Under the pieces are notes generated by a model that worked only from the letters and a program-made list of their open reading frames with translations, was not told the origin of the DNA and did no database searches. Of a DNA stretch of 64,000 nt, positions 45,449 to 54,139 are shown in pieces (position 1 is the first letter of the stretch; each line of letters starts with the position of its first letter). The position numbers and the translations under genes are program-made. Source of the DNA: Acuticoccus sp963704595 (GTDB lineage Bacteria; Pseudomonadota; Alphaproteobacteria; Rhizobiales; Amorphaceae); assembly GCA_963704595.1 (NCBI GenBank), contig OY969922.1:558001-622000 (forward strand), read 5' to 3'.

Positions 45449-46426
45449 TTACTGCTTCTGGACTTCGTCTTTGATCTCGTCCCAGATCACCTGGTATTCG
45501 CCTTCCTGCTTCTTCAGCATCGCGGCGTAGTCGTCACCGGCGATGAAGTCGATGTTGAAGGCGCGGTCGGCGGCGGCCTTCTGGAACTCGGGGTTGTCGA
45601 CCACGCGCTGCATCGCGTCGATCATCTGCTTTTTCGCTTCTTCCGGGAAGCCTGCCGGGCCCGAGTAGCCGCGCGAGGAGCCTGCGACGAGGTCGTAGCC
45701 GAGCTCCTTGGCGGTCGGCACGTCGGGAAGGTCGGGGATGCGCTCCTCGGAGAACACCGCGAGGGCCTTCAGGTTGCCTTCCTTGATCTGCGGGAAGGAT
45801 ACGCCGACGTTGGTGAAGCTGGCGTCGATCTTGCCGCCCATGGCCGCCGTCCACGACGGGCCGTCACCCTGGAAGGGGACCTTCTGCAGCTTCACGCCGG
45901 CCTCTTTCTCGAACTGCAGCGAGGTGAAGTAGTCGTCCCCGCCCACGCCGGAGTTGCCGACGGTGATGGTCTCGGGGTTTTCCTTCGCGGCGTTCACGAA
46001 GTCCTCGAACGTGTTGAACGGGCTGTCCTTGGCGACGACGGCGATGCCGGGGTCGGTCACGATGTTGGCGAGCGGCGTGATCTCGCTGATGTTGTACGTG
46101 ATCGCCGGGTTCATGATGTAGTTGGTGGTCAGCATCGGGGTGTTGGTGATGCTGATCGTCGCGCCGTCGGGCTCGGTCTGCTTGGCGAGGCGGGTCCAGG
46201 CGATCGCGCCGGTGGCGCCCGGAATGTACTCGTTGACGAAGTTCACGCCGAGCTCTTCGGCGAGGAAGGGCTGGACGAGCTGGGCCAGCGCATCGGAGCC
46301 GCCGCCGGCCTTGAAGCCCTGCATCACCTTCACGTCGCTGGCGGGGTAGTCCTGCGCCATCGCGGGGGTAAATGCGGTGGTGCCGAGGGCCGCAGCGAGG
46401 GCGAGCGCCATCATCGGGGTCTTCAT
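45449..46426 (-). CDS. TctC family tripartite tricarboxylate-binding protein
   Basis: A 325-residue receptor with Sec signal (MKTPMMALALAAALGTTAFTPAMAQ). The mature part has the TctC pattern KVMQGFKAGGGSDALAQLVQP and EYIPGATGAIAWTR, and a GSSRGYSGPAGFPEEAKK C-terminal motif. Start is ATG 46426 after a GGAGGATT site; the frame is open further up. Divergent from the dehydratase gene at 46573. Confidence 0.92.
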   Translation of the reverse strand: MKTPMMALALAAALGTTAFTPAMAQDYPASDVKVMQGFKAGGGSDALAQLVQPFLAEELGVNFVNEYIPGATGAIAWTRLAKQTEPDGATISITNTPMLTTNYIMNPAITYNISEITPLANIVTDPGIAVVAKDSPFNTFEDFVNAAKENPETITVGNSGVGGDDYFTSLQFEKEAGVKLQKVPFQGDGPSWTAAMGGKIDASFTNVGVSFPQIKEGNLKALAVFSEERIPDLPDVPTAKELGYDLVAGSSRGYSGPAGFPEEAKKQMIDAMQRVVDNPEFQKAAADRAFNIDFIAGDDYAAMLKKQEGEYQVIWDEIKDEVQKQ

Positions 46427-46501
46427 GGGGAATCCTCCAGGATTGTTGTCGGAACGCAAATCAGTCGCGCTTGCTCCAAGGAAATACCCCTTCTTAGAAC
46501 C

Positions 46502-46521
46502 TGTCAAACATATTGTTGACA
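46502..46521. promoter_or_regulatory. Divergent operator/promoter TGTCAA-N8-TTGACA
   Basis: A 20-bp imperfect palindrome (16 of 20 symmetric positions, central ATAT). Each arm is itself a TTGACA -35 hexamer, one for each direction: toward tctC on the minus strand and toward the dehydratase on the plus strand. A dimer bound here would block both promoters. Confidence 0.55.
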
Positions 46522-46572
46522 ATCCGGGCCATGTGCCCGTTGATGCCGGGACAAAACTTGTGGGCGGAAAAA

Positions 46573-48303
46573 ATGGCTGACAGCGAAGACCGTGGACTGA
46601 AAAAAGGCCTGACGAGCTATGGCGATTCGGCGTTTTCGCTGTTTCTGCGCAAGGCTTTCATCAAGGGCATGGGCTATTCCGATGATGCGCTGGACCGGCC
46701 GATCGTCGGCGTGATCGACACGTTCTCCGCCTACAACGCCTGCCACGCCAACGTTCCCGACCTCGTCGAGGCGGTGAAGCGCGGCGTGATGCTGGCGGGC
46801 GCGCTGCCCGTCCCGTTCCCGACCATCTCGATCCACGAGAGCTTCGCGTACCCGACGTCGATGTTCACGCGGAACCTCATGTCGATGGACACCGAGGAGA
46901 TGATCCGCGCCCAGCCGATGGACGCGGTGGTGATGATCGGCGGCTGCGACAAGACCGTGCCGGCGCAGCTGATGGGCGCCGCCAGCGCCAACGTGCCCGC
47001 GATCCAGCTCGTCACCGGGCCGATGATGACGGGCAGCCACCGCGGCGAGCGCGTCGGCGCCTGCACCGACTGCCGGCGCTTCTGGGCGAAGTTCCGCGCC
47101 GGCGAGATCGACGCCGAGGAGACCGACGACGTCAACAACCAGCTCGTCCCCGGCGGCGGCACCTGCGGCGTGATGGGGACGGCCTCGACCATGGCGCTCG
47201 TCACCGAGGCGCTCGGCATGATGGCGCCCGGCGGCGCGACGCCCCCGGCCGTGACGGCGGACCGCCGCCGCATCGCCGAACTCAGCGGCAAGCTCGCCGT
47301 CGAGATGGCGGCCACCAACCTGACGCCTGACAAGATCATGACGAAGGAGGCGTTCGAGAACGCGCTGACGGTGCTGCTCGCCACCGGCGGCTCCACCAAC
47401 GGCATCGTCCACCTCGCCGCCATCGCCGGCCGCGCCGGGCTCAAGCTCGACCTCGACGCGTTCGACGCGATGGGCCGCAACATCCCGGTGCTGGTGGACC
47501 TGAAACCGTCCGGCCAGCACTACATGGAGGACCTGCACCGCGCAGGGGGCCTCCCCACCATCCTGCGCGAGCTGAAGGACCACCTTCACCTCGATTGCAT
47601 GACGGTGACCGGCAAGACGCTGGGCGAAAACATCGACGCAGCACCCGGCGGCTGGACACAGAACATCGTCTCGAAGGTGTCCGGTCCGCTGTTCCCCGAG
47701 GGCGGCATGGCCGTGCTGCGCGGCAACCTTGCCCCCGGCGGCGCCATCGTGAAGCAGTCCGCAGCCAGCCCCAAGCTGATGACCCACCGCGGCCGCGCCG
47801 TGGTGTTCGCCTCTGTGGCCGACATGGGCGCGCGGGTGGATGACCCCGACCTCGACGTGACCGAGGACGACATCCTCGTCCTCCAGAACGCGGGCCCCAA
47901 GGGCGCGCCGGGGATGCCCGAGGCCGGCTACATGCCGATCCCCAAGAAGATCGCCGCCACCGGCGTGAAGGACATGGTCCGCATTTCCGACGCGCGGATG
48001 AGCGGCACCGCCTCCGGCACCATCGTGCTCCACGTGACCCCGGAATCGGCGGAGGGCGGGCCGCTGGGGCTGGTGAAAACCGGCGACATCATCGCGCTCG
48101 ACGTCCCGAACCGGACGCTGACGCTGGAAGTCTCCGAGGAGGAGCTCGCCGAGCGGGCGGAGGCGTTCAGGGCGCCGGTGCATGACGGGTCGGACCGCGG
48201 CTACAAGAAGCTCTTCATGGATACGGTCACGCAGGCGGACGAGGGCTGCGACTTCACCTTCCTGATGCCGCAGAAGTCGGGGTCCGTTCCCGGCGCGAAG
48301 TAG
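46573..48303 (+). CDS. IlvD/Edd family dehydratase (sugar-acid dehydratase-like)
   Basis: A 576-residue Fe-S dehydratase. Cluster ligands are visible: Cys in AYNACH, Cys in MIGGCDKT and Cys in GTCGVMGTASTM. The substrate/Mg segment DDILVLQNAGPKGAPGMPE is also present. It resembles L-arabinonate/galactonate dehydratases more than biosynthetic IlvD. ATG 46573 follows GGGCGGAAAA; an upstream in-frame ATG at 46513 lies inside the operator. Probably makes a 2-keto-3-deoxy acid from an imported aldonate. Confidence 0.88.
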   Translation: MADSEDRGLKKGLTSYGDSAFSLFLRKAFIKGMGYSDDALDRPIVGVIDTFSAYNACHANVPDLVEAVKRGVMLAGALPVPFPTISIHESFAYPTSMFTRNLMSMDTEEMIRAQPMDAVVMIGGCDKTVPAQLMGAASANVPAIQLVTGPMMTGSHRGERVGACTDCRRFWAKFRAGEIDAEETDDVNNQLVPGGGTCGVMGTASTMALVTEALGMMAPGGATPPAVTADRRRIAELSGKLAVEMAATNLTPDKIMTKEAFENALTVLLATGGSTNGIVHLAAIAGRAGLKLDLDAFDAMGRNIPVLVDLKPSGQHYMEDLHRAGGLPTILRELKDHLHLDCMTVTGKTLGENIDAAPGGWTQNIVSKVSGPLFPEGGMAVLRGNLAPGGAIVKQSAASPKLMTHRGRAVVFASVADMGARVDDPDLDVTEDDILVLQNAGPKGAPGMPEAGYMPIPKKIAATGVKDMVRISDARMSGTASGTIVLHVTPESAEGGPLGLVKTGDIIALDVPNRTLTLEVSEEELAERAEAFRAPVHDGSDRGYKKLFMDTVTQADEGCDFTFLMPQKSGSVPGAK

Positions 48304-48312
48304 CCGCCGGGC

Positions 48313-49047
48313 CTAGTCGGCCTGAAGCATGTGCGGGGGCGGGCGCATCAGCGATCCGTCCTTAGCCGTGCCGGCGCGGCGGAAGCGGACGATGGCGGCC
48401 GACAGGTGGCACTTGATCGCCGCCGTCGCCCATTCGGCATTGCGCGCCTTCAGCGCCGAGATGATCTCGGTGTGCTGGCGGATGCTCTCGTCCATGTCGT
48501 CGTCGGTGTAGATGTAGAAGCCGCCGATCACGAGCGGATAGTCGAGAAGGCTCGACCCGAACGTGCGCAGGTGCGCGCTGCCGCAGTCCTCGTAGAGGGC
48601 GAGGTGGAAGGCGTAGTTGGCCCTGTGAATGACCTCCAGCCGGTCCGGCGCGGAGGAGCGGGCGGCCGCGGCCATCTCATCGTTCAGCCGGTGCATCCGC
48701 TCGAACGTCTCGTCGCTGGCGTTGCGGGTGGAGAGCGCTGCGCCGTACCCCTCGAGGAGGATGCGCAGGTTGAAGATGTCTTCCGCGTCCTCGATCCGCC
48801 ATGGCGTCACCACGGCGCCGCGCTTGGCGGCGGGCTCGAGCAGCCCCTCCGCGATCAGCCGCTGGATCGCGGCACGGACGGGGGTGCGGCTGACGTCGAG
48901 GTCGGCGGCGACACTCTCTTCCTTCAGCTGGGCGCCGGGGTCGTAGTAGCCCGCCATCAGGCGGCGCCGCAGGACCAGATGCACCTTGTCGCTGACGTTC
49001 ATCGCGCGTTTCTCGGGTCCTGCTGATGGTTGGGCGCTGGCGTCCAT
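48313..49047 (-). CDS. GntR family regulator (FCD domain)
   Basis: A 244-residue regulator: winged HTH with LKEESVAADLDVSRTPVRAAIQRLIAEGLL (about 41-70) and a helical FCD domain with HRANYAFHLALYEDCG. Last gene of the tctC-tctB-tctA-gntR operon at 52.2-48.3 kb. It converges with the dehydratase gene (9 bp). The site TGACA-N2-TGTCA at 52322 is its likely target. Confidence 0.88.
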   Translation of the reverse strand: MDASAQPSAGPEKRAMNVSDKVHLVLRRRLMAGYYDPGAQLKEESVAADLDVSRTPVRAAIQRLIAEGLLEPAAKRGAVVTPWRIEDAEDIFNLRILLEGYGAALSTRNASDETFERMHRLNDEMAAAARSSAPDRLEVIHRANYAFHLALYEDCGSAHLRTFGSSLLDYPLVIGGFYIYTDDDMDESIRQHTEIISALKARNAEWATAAIKCHLSAAIVRFRRAGTAKDGSLMRPPPHMLQAD

Positions 49048-49116
49048 TCTAGCCGCAACTTCGCACCGGCACGCAAGGCGCCGGCCGCGGGAGGCGGGGG
49101 CGCCTCCCGCGAACGA

Positions 49117-50625
49117 TCACGCAACGCCCGGCGCGGGCGGCGCCTTCCTGGCGCGCAGGCGGCGCCAGACCGGCGTGAGGAGGGTCAGCACGATCAGCGC
49201 CACCAGCACCCAGGAGATCGGGCTCGCGACGAGATAGGTGGCGTCACCGCGCGAGATCAGCAGCGCGCGGCGGAGCGATTCCTCGGCCATCGGCCCCAGG
49301 ATCACCGCGAGGACGGCGGGTGCGGTGGGGATCGACAGCCGCTCCATCATGAAGCCGAGGAGGCCGAAGCCCAGCATCATCCAGACCTCGAACATCGAGT
49401 TGTGGACCGCATAGACGCCGACGACAGTCAGGGCGAGGATCATCGGCCCGAGCAGCCGCGGCGGCAGGCGCAGGACGTTGATGAACGCCTTCGCGCCGAG
49501 CTTGCCGATGATGTACATCAGTCCGGCCGTGACCAGCATCGTCAGCATGAAGCCGTAGACGGTGTCGGCGTTGTCGCGGAAGAGCTCCGGGCCCGGGCGC
49601 AGGCCATGGACGAGGAGCGCGCCGAGGATGACGGCGGCGACCGCGTTGCCGGGGACGCCGAGCGTCAGCGCCGGGATCAGCGTCGCGCCGGTGTCGGCGT
49701 TGTTGGCGCACTCGGGGGCGGCAAGGCCCTCGGGCATCCCCTTGCCGTAGTTCGGCTTGTCCTTGTCCGGCGTGGCGCGGCGCTGCTCGTTCCAGGCGAG
49801 GATAGCCGCGATGTTGCCGCCCAGCGCCGGGATGAGGCCGATCACGAGACCGATGACGGACGCGCGGATCCAGACCGGGATCAGCGTGCGCCAGCGGAAT
49901 TTTTCGCGCTTGGCGCCGAGGTCGAGGTTGCCCTTGGCGATGGCGTTGCCCTCGATCATCAGCTCCAGCGCCGGCGGGATCGCGTAGAGGCCGGTGAGAA
50001 GGACGATGATGTCGACGCCGCTGAGGAGGTCGAGCTGGTTGAAGGTGAACCGCTCGGTGCCGGTGAGCCCGTCGATGCCGACCATGCCGAGGATGAGGCC
50101 GAGGCAGGCCGAGAGGAAGCCCTTGGCCGGGTTGTCGGCCAGAAGCACGGAGATGGTGGTGAGCCCGAAGAGGGCGAGCCAGAAATAGTCCGCCGGGCTG
50201 AACTTGAGCGCGACGGCGGCGAGCGGCGGCGCCAGGAACAGGAGCGCCAGCGCGCTGACCGCGCTGCCGATGGACGAGGACGTCAGCGAGATGTCGAGCG
50301 CGAGGCGCGCGCGGCCCTGCTTTGCCATCTCGTGTCCGTCGAACACGGTCGCGATGCCGGCGGGCGTGCCCGGAATGCGCAGGAGGATCGCGGGGATCGA
50401 GCCGCCGTACATGGCGCCGTTGTAGATGCCGGCGATCATGCCGAGCGCCACGAGGGGCGACATGGAGAACGTGAGCGGGATCAGGACCGCGATGCCCATG
50501 GTGGCCGACAGGCCGGGGAGGGCGCCGACCGCAATGCCGACGGCGGTGCCGATCACCATCGCCAGCATCACGGCGGGATCGAGAAGCTGCGGGGCGGCCG
50601 AGATAATGGGGGCGAAGAATTCCAT
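49117..50625 (-). CDS. TctA family tripartite tricarboxylate permease
   Basis: A complete 502-residue large subunit: GALPGLSATMGIAVLIPLTF (about 33-52), LLRIPGTPAGIATVFDG and the GGNIAAILAWNEQRR loop. About twelve TM segments. Third TctA paralogue in the window; it is 2 bp from tctB. Confidence 0.93.
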   Translation of the reverse strand: MEFFAPIISAAPQLLDPAVMLAMVIGTAVGIAVGALPGLSATMGIAVLIPLTFSMSPLVALGMIAGIYNGAMYGGSIPAILLRIPGTPAGIATVFDGHEMAKQGRARLALDISLTSSSIGSAVSALALLFLAPPLAAVALKFSPADYFWLALFGLTTISVLLADNPAKGFLSACLGLILGMVGIDGLTGTERFTFNQLDLLSGVDIIVLLTGLYAIPPALELMIEGNAIAKGNLDLGAKREKFRWRTLIPVWIRASVIGLVIGLIPALGGNIAAILAWNEQRRATPDKDKPNYGKGMPEGLAAPECANNADTGATLIPALTLGVPGNAVAAVILGALLVHGLRPGPELFRDNADTVYGFMLTMLVTAGLMYIIGKLGAKAFINVLRLPPRLLGPMILALTVVGVYAVHNSMFEVWMMLGFGLLGFMMERLSIPTAPAVLAVILGPMAEESLRRALLISRGDATYLVASPISWVLVALIVLTLLTPVWRRLRARKAPPAPGVA

Positions 50626-50627
50626 CG

Positions 50628-51086
50628 TCAGTTTCCGATCAGGCCGAGGATCGCCTCTTGCGGCAGCGGCACCGAGAGGAGCAGGCGGAACACCCCGTAG
50701 AGGACGACGCAGAAGCCCACGGTGGTGAGCGCGATGACGAGAAGGTTTCGGTAGCCGATCGCGAAGGCGAGGAGCGGCACCATGACGACGGTCGCGGTGA
50801 AGTAGCCGAAATGCCCCATCGCGAAGACGTAGGCCGCAGCGATGCCGACGATGACGAGAAAGCGGACGAGGACGGCGGCGGGGAGGTTCAGCGTGCCGCT
50901 GGTGCCGCGCGCGAGGGCGATCGCGGACTGCGCCATCCAGACGATGCCGAGAGCGGTGGCGAGGCCGGTGACCGCGACGGGCATGTACGAGGACGCCCCG
51001 CGATAGGCCGAAGCCTCATAGATGCCGGCGGCCGCCACGATGGTGACGACGAGCGCGGCGAAGAGTTCGATGACACCCTTGGGCAT
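50628..51086 (-). CDS. TctB family tripartite tricarboxylate transporter small subunit
   Basis: A 152-residue four-helix membrane protein with FLVIVGIAAAYVFAMGHFGY in the middle, typical of TctB. It is separated from its tctC by a duplicated hairpin. Confidence 0.84.
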   Translation of the reverse strand: MPKGVIELFAALVVTIVAAAGIYEASAYRGASSYMPVAVTGLATALGIVWMAQSAIALARGTSGTLNLPAAVLVRFLVIVGIAAAYVFAMGHFGYFTATVVMVPLLAFAIGYRNLLVIALTTVGFCVVLYGVFRLLLSVPLPQEAILGLIGN

Positions 51087-51121
51087 CGCTTCCTCCCGAC
51101 CAGACGATTGTTCTTGGATAG

Positions 51122-51189
51122 AAAAACGGGGCCGGACGTTGCCGGCCCGGTTTCTTGCAGGAGACGGGGCCGGACGTTGCCGGCCCCGT
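51122..51189 (-). terminator. Duplicated terminator hairpin between tctC and tctB
   Basis: A 26-bp block occurs twice, at 51164-51189 and 51126-51151, differing at one base. The first, in transcript order, is a perfect 10-bp stem (ACGGGGCCGG/CCGGCCCCGT) with a 6-base loop. The second keeps a 7-bp stem and is followed on the minus strand by TTTTTC. So two terminator-like hairpins in series separate the receptor from the membrane genes. Confidence 0.75.
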
Positions 51190-51196
51190 GGAAGTC

Positions 51197-52162
51197 TTAC
51201 TGCTGCACCCAGGGCTCTTCGGCCCAGAGCGTCTTCAGCGTCTCGTCCAGCGCCTCGAGGTGGGCGCGGAAGTCCTTGCTGTCCTGGAAGGCGAGGGCAA
51301 GGTCCTGCTTCTTCGCCGCTTCCTGGAACTCGGGGTTCTGCACGGCACGGCCGACCGCGTCGGACAGGGTCTTCTCGATGTCCTCGGGGATGCCGGCGGG
51401 CGCTGCGATGCCACGGTCGGAGCCCATGATCACGTCGTAGCCCTGCTCCTTGAAGGTCGGAACGTCGGCGGCGCCGTCCCAGCGCTCTTCAGCCATCTGG
51501 CCGAGGATGACGAGGCTGCCTTCCTTGGCGTCGGCGACGGTCTCGGAGATGTTCATGGAGGCCATCATGATGTGGCCGCCCAGCACCGCGGCGCGCACGT
51601 CGACGTTGCCGGAGAACGGGATGTGGCTGAGCTCGACGCCGGTCAGACGCTCGAAGCGGAGCGCGGCGAGGTGGTCGTCGGAGCCGATGCCGGTCGTGCC
51701 GTAGCTGACTTCGCCAGGGTGCTCCTTGGCGTAGGCGACCAGCTCGTCGAGGTTGGTGATGCCCTGGTCGGGGCGCACCGAGAACGCGCCGGGATCGTAC
51801 ACGATGTCGGCGATCGGGGCGAAGCTGTCGAGGTCGTAGCGCGCCTTGCGGGCGATCGGGATCGACAGGAGGTTCGGCGTGTTGATGAAGCCGATGGTGT
51901 AGCCGTCGGGCTCGGCCTGGCTGAGCGCGGTGAAGCCGACCTCGCCGCCGGCACCCGGACGGTTGAGGACGGTGATGGTCGCGCCGCCGAGTTCCTTCTC
52001 GATGTAGGGAACCAGCGTGCGGGCCGCGATGTCGGTGCCGCCGCCGGCGGTGTAGGCGACGATCATGGTGATCGGACGCTCGGGATATTCAGCGAAGGCG
52101 GGCGCGGTGCCGACTGCGGTGGCCAGCGCGAGACTGGCGAGCGCAAAGGTCTTCTTGTTCAT
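51197..52162 (-). CDS. TctC family tripartite tricarboxylate-binding protein
   Basis: A 321-residue receptor starting at ATG 52162, preceded by GGGAGGATC. Sec signal MNKKTFALASLALATAVGTA with cleavage near FA-EYPERP. Mature motif YPERPITMIVAYTAGGGTDI and NRPGAGGEVGFTAL are classical. Divergent from the 2-hydroxyacid dehydrogenase operon at 52500. Confidence 0.93.
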   Translation of the reverse strand: MNKKTFALASLALATAVGTAPAFAEYPERPITMIVAYTAGGGTDIAARTLVPYIEKELGGATITVLNRPGAGGEVGFTALSQAEPDGYTIGFINTPNLLSIPIARKARYDLDSFAPIADIVYDPGAFSVRPDQGITNLDELVAYAKEHPGEVSYGTTGIGSDDHLAALRFERLTGVELSHIPFSGNVDVRAAVLGGHIMMASMNISETVADAKEGSLVILGQMAEERWDGAADVPTFKEQGYDVIMGSDRGIAAPAGIPEDIEKTLSDAVGRAVQNPEFQEAAKKQDLALAFQDSKDFRAHLEALDETLKTLWAEEPWVQQ

Positions 52163-52499
52163 GGATCCTCCCGGTGGTGGGTTCATTCCTCTGGCCGAAA
52201 CATGGCCGGTTTGGACACGAAGGATCTACAGGATGGCAGCTCTGCGGGTAAAGGGGTTGTGCTGCATCTTTCACCGCTCTGCTGCATAGATGTCTGTTTT
52301 ATATCGGATAAAATGATTGCATGACATCTGTCACAAGGTTTCTTGCAATCGGCCCGAGAATGTGGTGCAGACGGTTCTGTATTTTTTGTGTACCTCTCGC
52401 GCAGCGTGATCGCCGGCTCTTCCGCCCGACAGGGCAAAGCCGCGGACGCCCGGCGCGGCGGCTTCCCGCCCGAGAGCACACGCCCCGCGGAGTGAGCCG
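52163..52499. promoter_or_regulatory. Divergent control region with several nested palindromes
   Basis: No gene is evident in these 337 bp. Four inverted repeats lie close together: AGATGTC/GACATCT (52288-52294 with 52323-52329), TTTTAT-N5-ATAAAA (52297-52313), TGACA-N2-TGTCA (52322-52333) and GATTGCA/TGCAATC (52315-52321 with 52344-52350). The core is locally AT-rich, as expected for promoters of tctC (minus) and the dehydrogenase operon (plus). The operon's own GntR is the likely ligand sensor. Confidence 0.55.
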
Positions 52500-53462
52500 A
52501 TGACCCAAACCCGCCGTCCCGTCGTCTGCGTTCTGGACGACATCCATCCCGCGGCGCTGGAGCACATCGCAGCATCCGCCGAGCTGCGGCTTCCCGCCGA
52601 CAGCGCCAACTGGCGCGAGGTGGCCGAGGGGCTGATCGTGCGCGGCACGCCCATCACCGCGGCTGATCTCGGCGCGGCGAAGAAGCTCAGGGTGGTCGGC
52701 AAGCATGGCGCGGGGATCGACAACATCGACGCCGAGGCCGCCGTACGCGAGGGGATCGAAGTGCGCCACACGCCGGGCGCCAACGCGCCTTCGGTCGCCG
52801 ACCTCGCGATCGGCATGGCGCTTTCGCTGATCCGCAACCTCCACCGCCACACCGCTGCGCTGCGCGCCGGCACGCGCCTTCAGGGCGCCGCGCGCACGGG
52901 CTTCGAGCTCGGCGAGCTGACCGCCGGCATCGTCGGCGTCGGTGCGGTCGGCCGGCAGACGGCGCACCGCCTCGTCAACGGCTTCGGCGCCAACGTCCTC
53001 GGCTACGACCCCTATCTCGCCGCCGAGGCGTGGCCGCGCGGCGTGACGAAGGTGGCCTCGCTCGACGAATTGACCGACGCCGCCGATATCGTCTTCCTGC
53101 ACGTTCCCCTCACCGGGGAGACGCGCGGCATGTTCGGCCGGGAGCGGCTGGCGCGGATGAAGCCGGGGGCCTACCTCGTCAACCTCGCGCGCGGCTTCAT
53201 CGTCGACGAGGCGGCGCTCGCCGACGCGCTGAACGAGGGCCGCCTCGCCGGCGCGGCGTCCGACGTGTTCGACAGCGAGCCGAAGTACGAGAGCCCGCTG
53301 CTTTCCATCGATGGCTTCATCGCGACGCCGCATGCCGGCGCGCAGACCGAAGCCAGCCTCCGCCGCGTCGGCATCGCCATCGCGGACAAGGTCCTGAACT
53401 GCCTCGCGGCGCCCGCTGAAGACGGGGCCGCCGGGGAAACCGCCAAGGAAGGAATACAATGA
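52500..53462 (+). CDS. D-2-hydroxyacid dehydrogenase (SerA-like)
   Basis: A 320-residue NAD-dependent dehydrogenase. The nucleotide motif is GIVGVGAVG (143-151), and the catalytic triad is Arg231 (NLARGF), Glu260 (DVFDSEP) and His278 (PHAGAQTE). The RBS GGAGTGAG precedes ATG 52500. It would interconvert a D-2-hydroxy acid and 2-keto acid. First of three overlapping genes with an RraA-like protein and an FMN oxidase. Confidence 0.9.
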   Translation: MTQTRRPVVCVLDDIHPAALEHIAASAELRLPADSANWREVAEGLIVRGTPITAADLGAAKKLRVVGKHGAGIDNIDAEAAVREGIEVRHTPGANAPSVADLAIGMALSLIRNLHRHTAALRAGTRLQGAARTGFELGELTAGIVGVGAVGRQTAHRLVNGFGANVLGYDPYLAAEAWPRGVTKVASLDELTDAADIVFLHVPLTGETRGMFGRERLARMKPGAYLVNLARGFIVDEAALADALNEGRLAGAASDVFDSEPKYESPLLSIDGFIATPHAGAQTEASLRRVGIAIADKVLNCLAAPAEDGAAGETAKEGIQ

Positions 53463-54139
53463 CCGTCGGATTCCGAGTGCTGAAGCGCAAGCGCGCCGTC
53501 TCGCCCGAGATCGTGAAGCGCTTCGCCGCGCTGCCCGTCGCCAACGTGAGCGACTCCATGTGGCGCATGCCCGCCGCCGGTGCCCGGCTGACGCCCTACC
53601 ACAAGCCCGGCGTGCGCCTCGCCGGCCCCGCCCTCACCGTGAAGACGCGCCCCGGCGACAACCTGATGGTCCACAAGGCGATCGACATGGCCGAAGCTGG
53701 CGACGTCATCGTCGTCGACGCGGGCGGCGACCTCACCAACGCCATCCTCGGCGACATCATGACCACGATGTCGATCAGGAAGGGGATCGCCGGCTTCGTC
53801 GTGAACGGCGCGATCCGCGATGCGGACGAGATCCGCGAGAGCGGCATCGGGATGTACGCCGCCGGCGTCACCCACCGCGGCCCGTACAAGGACGGCCCCG
53901 GCGAGATCAACGTGCCGGTCGCGATCGACGGCATGGTGATCGAGCCCGGCGACCTCATCATCGGCGATGGCGACGGTGTCCTGTGCGTGCCGTTCGACGA
54001 TCTCGACGCGGTTCTGAAGGCGGGCGAAGCCAAGCTCGCGGCCGAGAAGAGCGAGTTCGAGCACATCGCGGCCGGGACGATGGACAGGAGCTGGGTCGAC
54101 AAGACGCTCGCCGCCAAGAACTGCGAGATCGAGGCATGA
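53459..54139 (+). CDS. RraA family protein
   Basis: A 226-residue RraA-fold protein with ATGA overlap to the dehydrogenase stop. Arg120-Asp121 (NGAIRDADE) and GDVIVVDAGGD are conserved. The C-terminal helix is longer than in the 19559 paralogue. Likely aldolase/decarboxylase acting on the keto acid from the flanking dehydrogenase or oxidase. Confidence 0.86.
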   Translation: MTVGFRVLKRKRAVSPEIVKRFAALPVANVSDSMWRMPAAGARLTPYHKPGVRLAGPALTVKTRPGDNLMVHKAIDMAEAGDVIVVDAGGDLTNAILGDIMTTMSIRKGIAGFVVNGAIRDADEIRESGIGMYAAGVTHRGPYKDGPGEINVPVAIDGMVIEPGDLIIGDGDGVLCVPFDDLDAVLKAGEAKLAAEKSEFEHIAAGTMDRSWVDKTLAAKNCEIEA

